Origin: Eublepharis macularius
Taxonomy: Eukaryota > Chordata > Lepidosauria > Squamata > Eublepharidae
Assembly (NCBI RefSeq): GCF_028583425.1
Contig: NC_072795.1
Span: 8,765,001 to 8,829,000 of the forward strand
DNA length: 64,000 bases
Reading direction: 5' to 3'
The notes beneath the pieces are model-generated. The model did not search any database, was not told where the DNA came from, and saw nothing but the letters and a program-made list of their open reading frames with translations. Shown here piece by piece: positions 61,101 through 64,000 of this stretch. Every line of letters begins with the position of its first letter. Position 1 is the stretch's first letter. A program made the translations under genes and the position numbers.

Positions 61101-62770
61101 ATTCACCCAGTTCATGGAAATGAATTTCATCCAGTCTTTTTATAGCTAAGCAAGCTTCATTCAATTCAGTTCACTGGGTGACAACTTAGCGCAATTTTAA
61201 ATATGCTTACTTAGAAATCAGTCCCATCAAATTGAATGGGTCTTACTCACAAGGGAGCAGGCTTTGGATTACCACCCAAGGAAGCAATCCTAAACATGTC
61301 TACTCAGAAACAAGTCCCGTTACATTTATTGGGGCTTACATCCTGGAAAGCATTCTTAGGATTGAAGCCTACTAGTTTGGAGGAGTACAGGTTCAAATTT
61401 CCAAACTTGAGAACTTGAACTGAAATTGCTTCAAGAGGAAAGATACAAAATATATCTATATGGGATATGTTTGTAGTTTATCATGGAAAATGAGAACTAA
61501 GAGACTTTAGCATGCTTAGTAAGTGGGTTTATGGGTACAAGTGTGCAGCTTCTGTCTTTATGAAGTAAAAAGGAAACAGGTCCTGAATTCCCGATGAAGA
61601 TAAATATAAAGAAAGACCTTTCTCTCCCCAGGCCTTTCTCCTCTACCCGTTTCTGTTTCCCCAGACTTTTCTTCTTTTTCTCTTTCTCTCTTCTGACCCC
61701 TATTCCCCCCTCTTTCCAGCCTTGTCTCCCCACATTTTCCCCACACTCTGTCCTCTCAGTCTTTTCTGCACCCCCCCTGCACTCATTCACCACTTCATCT
61801 GCTGTCACTCAACCTTTGTTCTGTAGCTAGGGTTGCCAGGTGTCTGGTTTTCACCTAGACAGGCTGGTATTTTATTGGACTGTCCAGGGGAAATGGACTC
61901 AAAATACAAGACACCTGAAGGGGAGGGAGTAGAAGAGGAGGAAGGGAAAATTGAGGAAGGGAAGTGAACACTGCAGCAAGCAATAAGCTGGCTCAGTCGC
62001 TGCCGTGGAACAGGAGGTTCTTGGCCAGGGGGCCAGCACCACTCGCAGGCCAGGCCCACAGTGTCCCTGCCTCTCTGCTCCCCATTAAGAGCCACACCCC
62101 CAGAAGAACTAGTCTGGCCAGGCTGGCTGTCTACTGCTGGCCCCTGGCTATGTGGCACTGCTGCTGTGAAATTTGGGGGCTGAGGTCTGCATGGCCTGGT
62201 GCAATGACCTTAGGAAGTGATGTCATTGCACCAGGGCCAGAAGATCTTACCTAAAGTGAGTAGTGGTGGCTCCTGTCTCCTCAGGATCTGTGTTTTTTGG
62301 GGGGAAACCACTGGCAACTCTATCAGTAGGGGTTGCCTAGGCCCAGGCTCCAGTGCCTTGGTCTCCAGCAAACCCCAGAGTACTGACAGTGTGACCTCAT
62401 GAGACTTTGTGAGATGTCAATTGGCATTCTCTGTTTTGGACAAATCGTAACGCACCATTTTTTTTTTTTTACATTTTAGATTTCTGTGCGAACTTAGGGG
62501 TTGCTGAGGTAATATACCTCTCTGTGCACATTATATATTATATGTATAAAACATTTGTACCAGCTCATAAGGGGGAAAAAAGTATGATGCCCTGAATACA
62601 TACTAATCCAACAGTTTCTTCCTTTCAGGGGGCAATAGTTTTTCCAGATTTCTGCTCTGTTCTTTTTGAACCGAAGCACTGGGAAACTCCTCAAGAGTTC
62701 AATCCAAATAATTTTTTGGACAAGGAGGGCAAGTTTGTGGAGAAAGAAGAATTCCTTCCATTTGGAGCAG
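40687..62770 (+). CDS. CYP2J-like: CYP2-family cytochrome P450, copy 2 (exons 1-8; exon 9 outside or displaced)
   Basis: Exons: 40687-40854, 45073-45235, 48451-48600, 50505-50665, 54759-54935, 55480-55621, 59139-59326 and 62629-62770, in frame with GT-AG introns, giving 430 codons plus one base. Residues 1-20 are a hydrophobic ER anchor, PPGP is at 30-33, WKQQR at 120-124, AGTET at 297-301, EIQR at 354-357 and ETPQEFNP at 402-409. The start is the ATG of [10 protein letters not shown]; the upstream in-frame GTG is not a eukaryotic start. The protein would have about 493 residues with a copy 1-like exon 9, which must lie beyond 64000. Copy 2 keeps family-typical residues where copy 1 deviates (IQEKVQ, DDVLG, LPFGAG). 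Affinity to CYP2J rests on [11 protein letters not shown] and the copy 1 C-terminus; other CYP2 subfamilies remain possible. Confidence 0.88.
40855..41501 (+). other. Intron 1 of copy 2, first part
   Basis: From 41217 it aligns with 4540-4800 of copy 1 (ATGGAGTTTCTGCCATCCAT). No exon or element is recognised before that point. Confidence 0.55.
41502..42298 (+). mobile_element. Copy 2-specific insertion, LTR-like
   Basis: Copy 1 reads straight through this point (TTTGTTTCTAATTTTGTATG near 4813), so about 0.8 kb was inserted after the duplication. The insert contains CTTTATAAGG near 41632 and AATAAAGCGG near 42236, as a solo LTR with a TATA box and poly-A signal would, and has no coding frame. 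Clear TG...CA ends and a target duplication were not found. Confidence 0.45.
42396..43043. mobile_element. Non-autonomous hAT element, TAGAGRTGGGC family
   Basis: TIRs TAGAGGTGGGC and GCCCATGTCTA are flanked by an exact 8-bp duplication GATTTGAG (42388-42395, 43044-43051). Copy 1 is empty at this site. It carries a 40-bp retroelement fragment at 42955-42994. Confidence 0.9.
42955..42994 (+). mobile_element. 40-bp tail fragment of the hammerhead palindrome family
   Basis: AGACCACGGCTATACAGCCC and GGAAAATCCACAACAACCA match the right end of the element at 46249-46756. GTGAACAGC / ATGAACAGC on either side looks like a short target duplication within the hAT. Confidence 0.65.
43113..43154 (+). 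ncRNA. Hammerhead-like motif, mutated
   Basis: Stem I GTAT, core CTGATGA, stem II around GGAGCTTTGACCCTC, then AAAA where GAAA is required, AGCTT, and ATAC closing stem I. The G-to-A change should prevent cleavage. Confidence 0.4.
43845..43930. repeat. 86-bp hairpin
   Basis: Arms of 31 bp beginning AAATACATGCTATAAA and ending TTTATAGCATGTATTT pair with one mismatch around a 24-bp loop (CTATTGCTTGGCCG...). No target duplication or relatives were found in the window. Confidence 0.75.
43931..44472 (+). other. Intron 1 of copy 2, unclassified
   Basis: AT-rich, then (44210-44470) a stretch with AGTCCCCAGTCTTGCTGAG. This block is not matched in copy 1 and no gene is seen. Confidence 0.45.
44473..44700. 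repeat. Intronic repeat shared with copy 1
   Basis: Near-identical to 11866-12080; see that entry. Confidence 0.7.
45073..45235 (+). CDS. CYP2J-like: CYP2 copy 2 exon 2
   Basis: 163 nt, acceptor GGCAG and donor G/GTAAGT. It encodes [15 protein letters not shown] and ends [11 protein letters not shown], in the same phase as copy 1. Confidence 0.92.
45369..45787. mobile_element. Non-autonomous hAT element, short form
   Basis: TIRs TAAAGATGGGC and GCCCATCTCTA are flanked by an exact 8-bp duplication CCTGCAAC (45361-45368, 45788-45795). Copy 1 carries a single CCTGCACC at 12755, the empty site. The interior is rich in GGTTCATG/ACGAACC inverted motifs. Confidence 0.9.
46036..46103 (+). repeat. 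Microsatellite (TTTA)n
   Basis: About 16 tandem TTTA units, the paralogous site of the CTGT array at 13243. Confidence 0.9.
46104..46170 (+). mobile_element. Short copy of the hammerhead palindrome family
   Basis: GTATTGTCGAAGGCTTTCAC and GGCCGGAGAACC, joined directly to CCCGGAAAACCCACAACAAC, retain only the outer ends of the family; the hammerhead centre is missing. TTTATTTATTTG flanks it. Confidence 0.65.
46340..46380 (-). ncRNA. Hammerhead-ribozyme-like motif, left arm
   Basis: The minus-strand mirror of 46666-46706, identical in sequence, retained in the opposite arm of the palindrome. Confidence 0.5.
46666..46706 (+). ncRNA. Hammerhead-ribozyme-like motif, right arm
   Basis: Stem I CCT/AGG, core CTGAAGA, stem II GCCAGC-loop-GCTGGC, core GAAA, and the cleavage triplet GTC preceded by palindromic ACGT. 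All core bases are present. Stem III would need two molecules pairing through ACGT. Cleavage is inferred, not shown. Confidence 0.5.
46770..48450 (+). other. Intron 2 of copy 2, rest
   Basis: Parts align with 13340-13800 and 14230-14720 of copy 1. A copy 2-only stretch (about 47230-47930) has no recognised element apart from CTCT-rich simple sequence near 47905. No exon. Confidence 0.5.
48451..48600 (+). CDS. CYP2J-like: CYP2 copy 2 exon 3
   Basis: 150 nt, acceptor CTTCAG and donor G/GTATGC. It encodes [16 protein letters not shown], with Trp120 and Arg124 of the C helix. Confidence 0.92.
49157..49365 (-). mobile_element. tRNA-derived SINE, type D, reverse
   Basis: AACTGCTATATACTGAATCA and the following lines match 16478-16690. 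It is shared by descent with copy 1. Confidence 0.65.
50505..50665 (+). CDS. CYP2J-like: CYP2 copy 2 exon 4
   Basis: 161 nt, acceptor TTTTCAG and donor C/GTGAGT. It encodes [19 protein letters not shown] and [15 protein letters not shown]. Confidence 0.92.
51307..51502 (+). mobile_element. 196-bp palindromic element of the hammerhead family
   Basis: Flanked by the 13-bp duplication TCCATAGCAATTG (51294-51306, 51503-51515). Arms of about 76 bp pair around 51420. Relative to 46249-46756 the centre is deleted up to stem II, so CTGAAGA is lost while GCTGGCGAAACGTCAGG remains. Confidence 0.8.
51523..52282. mobile_element. Non-autonomous hAT element, TAGAGRTGGGC family
   Basis: TIRs TAGACATGGGC and GCCCATGTCTA are flanked by GTGCCGAC / GTACCAAC (51515-51522, 52283-52290). 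The interior matches 26492-27216 and 42396-43043. It lies directly beside the 196-bp palindrome. Confidence 0.85.
52300..52690 (-). mobile_element. L1 LINE 3' end with ORF2 C-terminus
   Basis: Minus-strand frame [19 protein letters not shown], then [15 protein letters not shown] and stop is the end of an L1 ORF2. The 3' UTR and T-rich (reverse A) tail extend to about 52300. It corresponds to 19235-19405 of copy 1. Confidence 0.8.
52707..53100. mobile_element. hAT-like element, one end only
   Basis: TAGAGATGTGCACAAACTGG opens it, with GTTCATGGTTTGTCC as in 45369-45787. The other TIR is not found. An internal inverted pair (AATGCCCCTTTCTG... CAGAAAGGGGCATT) folds at 52841-52881. Confidence 0.55.
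53236..53325 (+). repeat. Foldback-family fragment
   Basis: ACACAGAACAGTGGCACCTT and GTAAGCTTTGAAAAGTCAGA represent one arm of the GTGGCACCTT family, truncated. Confidence 0.55.
53326..53971 (+). other. Intron 4 of copy 2, no gene
   Basis: No exon or named element is seen. Confidence 0.5.
53972..54185 (+). mobile_element. tRNA-derived SINE, type A
   Basis: GTTGTAGAGTGGTTAAGTGG head with TAGTTCGATTC B box; same body as 6953-7168. Confidence 0.7.
54759..54935 (+). CDS. CYP2J-like: CYP2 copy 2 exon 5
   Basis: 177 nt, acceptor CTTGTAG and donor A/GTAAGT. It encodes [18 protein letters not shown] and ends [12 protein letters not shown]. Confidence 0.92.
55323..55364. mobile_element. Half of a 118-bp MITE at a deletion junction
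   Basis: GGGCCAAGCTACAAGTGGCG and the rest of one arm end abruptly at CAGTATTTTCAGTATT, which in copy 1 (28196) lies 2.5 kb further on. Intron 5 is 3030 bp in copy 1 and 544 bp in copy 2. Confidence 0.7.
55480..55621 (+). CDS. CYP2J-like: CYP2 copy 2 exon 6
   Basis: 142 nt, acceptor AACAG and donor G/GTAAGA. I helix [16 protein letters not shown] with Thr301. Confidence 0.93.
55985..57440 (-). mobile_element. L1 LINE ORF2 C-terminal relic
   Basis: Minus-strand frames read [36 protein letters not shown] and [18 protein letters not shown]. Upstream they read [15 protein letters not shown] and [11 protein letters not shown]. The CxxC...H...C cluster is the L1 ORF2 zinc knuckle. Stops split the frame. 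It is inserted in intron 6 of copy 2 only. Confidence 0.85.
57441..57999 (+). other. Intron 6 of copy 2, unclassified
   Basis: GAGAGCCAAACTACACGCGA at 57464 faintly recalls the 118-bp MITE arm, but no partner arm was identified. Pyrimidine-rich near 57740-57850. No gene. Confidence 0.4.
58000..58595. repeat. Imperfect palindromic intronic repeat
   Basis: TTCAGGGAGATTGGACCCTG at 58329 and its near-complement AGGTCCAATCTCCCTGAAAC at 58456 repeat the structure at 28590-28960; further tandem related units precede them. Confidence 0.55.
58609..58812 (-). mobile_element. Second L1 ORF2 fragment
   Basis: Minus-strand [20 protein letters not shown] and [20 protein letters not shown] correspond to a region homologous but not identical to one already present in the L1 at 55985-57440, so this is a separate L1 insertion. 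Confidence 0.65.
59139..59326 (+). CDS. CYP2J-like: CYP2 copy 2 exon 7
   Basis: 188 nt, acceptor CCTTAG and donor G/GTAATG. It encodes [17 protein letters not shown] and the K helix AVIHEIQRF, then [15 protein letters not shown]. Confidence 0.92.
59370..59462 (+). mobile_element. BovB-derived SINE tail
   Basis: TTAGTCTCTTGCCATGAAAG, GGGGTCGCCATAAGTCAAC and CACTACACACAAAC match the shared 3' tail of squamate BovB-mobilised SINEs. Copy 1 lacks it. Confidence 0.6.
59463..60879 (+). other. Intron 7 of copy 2, repeats without gene
   Basis: 59560-60180 aligns with 29420-30060 of copy 1. 60200-60870 is copy 2-specific with no recognised element. No exon. Confidence 0.5.
60880..61080 (-). mobile_element. 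5S rRNA-derived SINE
   Basis: 60986-61076 on the minus strand aligns along most of the length of vertebrate 5S rRNA: plus-strand GGTCGCCCATCCAATTACTA, ACCCTGCTTAGCTTTTGAGA and ATCTGATTAAATCAGG are worn versions of the complement of the 5S internal promoter region. The left part (GTTTTCATGGCAAGAG) is the SINE body. It is not a functional 5S gene. Confidence 0.72.
61081..61825 (+). other. Intron 7 of copy 2, no gene
   Basis: Includes a pyrimidine-rich tract at 61617-61790. Antisense frames there are composition artefacts. Confidence 0.5.
61826..62340. repeat. Intron 7 repeat, partly shared with copy 1
   Basis: GGGTTGCCAGGTGTCTGGTT at the left and GGAAACCACTGGCAACTC at the right form short inverted ends. 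The right half matches 30100-30510. Confidence 0.55.
62629..62770 (+). CDS. CYP2J-like: CYP2 copy 2 exon 8
   Basis: 142 nt, acceptor TTTCAG and donor G/GTAAAT. It encodes [18 protein letters not shown] and ends FLPFGAG, with the canonical PF of the heme loop. Exon 9 is not found in the remaining 1.2 kb; in copy 1 it follows after 1099 bp. Confidence 0.92.
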
Positions 62771-63445
62771 GTAAATGCACAAATTCTGTCTGTCTGTCTA
62801 TTGGTGGCACTGTCCCCAGTCAGTTTCTAGTGATGTGCCAACCCAACAATCTAAAAGGGTTCTGGAAAAAGCAGTAGTTGCAGTAATGGGAATTGTTGTT
62901 GGGCCACTTTGAGACGAGGGGATGGGCTTTAGTTTACAAGCCCACTTTTTATTTATTTATTTACCTATAGTTTGTCTTTCTTACTGAGTCACAAGGCGGC
63001 TTCCTCAGTGTAAGTCAATGGGGCTGTCAATGAACATCACAACAGGGCATGAACTGCAAAATGTGCAGAGATTTGAAAGCAAACAGAAATATAATGCAGA
63101 GCTGAAACAATGCTGAAAGAAAGCATAATGAATTAAGCACGACATATTAAACAGTGCAGAAACGATCCAGCAGAAACATACAAACAGCAACAGACAGTTT
63201 ACACTGTTATAATCTGTGATCCCCTTACCAATGCCTCTCTGATCTATTTCCTTACAATATAGTCCTCCAACCTGTGTAAAAAAGCCCTCCTGAATAATTC
63301 AGTTTTGCAGTCTTTGCGGAAGGCCGGGAGTGCAGAAATCCTCTAACCTCTTCAGGCAGGCTGTTCCATGAGGTGGGGAACACAACAGAGAATGCACATG
63401 TATGGCCAGTCATTGATTTTGCTCATTTGCAGAGTGGTAGTCCTA
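62771..63445 (+). other. Intron 8 of copy 2
   Basis: It aligns with 30964-31520 of copy 1 until TTTGCAGAGTGGTA, where copy 1 has a SINE and copy 2 turns into GC-rich DNA. Confidence 0.6.
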
Positions 63446-64000
63446 TAACATAATCGTGTTAGCGTCTATCCGACGACTCACATGGATTCTACAGCGCAGG
63501 CGTGCTCTCCAGCGCCCCTAGCGGAGACAAGCTGGGAGTTAAGCTGGCATTGAAGAGCTCGCCAGGCGCCTGACTCTTCCCCCCTCCCTTCCAACCCGAT
63601 CGAGCCCAGAAGCTCGCCGGGCGCCTGCCTCCTTCCCCCTCACCCGCACCCTCCCAGCCCTTGGACGCCAGAGAAAAGGGTGCCTGCCTCCTCTCCCCTC
63701 CCATGCCCCGCCCCTGGCCCTTCCATTCCAACCCCATTGGCCCCAGGAGCAACAGGCGTCTGCCTCCTCCCCGCCCCCCTCCGCGCTCCCGTCCCTTCCA
63801 GCCCGATCGGGCCCAGGAGCAATAGGCGCCTGCCCCCCCACCCCCGCTCCTAGCCTTTCCCGTTCCCTCAGAGACCAGGTCTACCTTTCCCTTCCTTAGC
63901 TGGGCAGGTAGACCTAGCCTCTGGATCCACGGAGGCCAGGTCTACCTACTATGATGCTGCTGGATTGGTATACCTGGCCGCTGTACTCCCGGACGCCAGG
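63446..64000. repeat. GC-rich insertion with about 75-80-bp tandem units
   Basis: Units containing GGCGCCTGCC...CCCGATCGGGCCCAGGAGCAA recur near 63570, 63630, 63700, 63770 and 63830, with drift. The element continues past the right edge and separates exon 8 from the expected exon 9. No coding sequence is supported. Confidence 0.55.

Noticed and set aside
61497..61830. Lys/Glu-rich and Phe/Pro-rich frames on opposite strands
   Set aside because: Product of a pyrimidine-rich tract; no homologue recognised.

Overview
The window is nuclear DNA from a vertebrate, most likely a squamate reptile. The pointers are BovB (RTE) LINEs, L2, CR1 and L1 LINEs, endonuclease-bearing Penelope-like elements (PLEs), several tRNA-derived SINEs, and many short hAT, Helitron and palindromic repeats. 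No bacterial or organellar genes are seen. All host coding sequence is split by GT-AG introns and lies on the plus strand.

The host content is two tandem cytochrome P450 family 2 (CYP2, closest in motifs to CYP2J) genes. Copy 1 has exons 2-9 at 12469-32253; no exon 1 is found anywhere upstream in the window. Copy 2 has exons 1-8 at 40687-62770; its exon 9 would lie beyond the right edge or behind a GC-rich insertion. Every visible exon is open, and all eight shared boundaries have the usual CYP2 lengths (exon 1 168, then 163, 150, 161, 177, 142, 188, 142, and 191 nt with the stop). Copy 2 residue numbering puts W120/R124, AGTET 297-301, EIQR 354-357 and (from copy 1 exon 9) heme Cys435 where CYP2 enzymes have them.

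Layout: 1-4014 decayed PLE carrying an internally deleted L1; 4035-4535 rearranged BovB at the point where paralogy between the two copies begins; 4540-12468 intron 1 of copy 1 (BovB, SINEs, a Helitron, L2); 12469-32253 copy 1 exons and introns, with intron 4 holding a five-level nest of insertions (L1, Helitron, PLE, foldback, hAT); 32254-40686 intergenic DNA (L1 ORF2 relic, two hAT elements, SINEs); 40687-64000 copy 2.

Because the two genes share intron sequence, each copy is a natural empty site for insertions in the other. This shows the Helitron at 14948-15888 inserted exactly between A and T with no target duplication, and shows clean 8-bp (hAT) and 13-bp (palindromic retroelement) duplications elsewhere. 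The most unusual objects are palindromic elements with 13-bp target duplications whose arms carry hammerhead-ribozyme-like cores on both strands, and two Helitrons joined end to end with no base between them.
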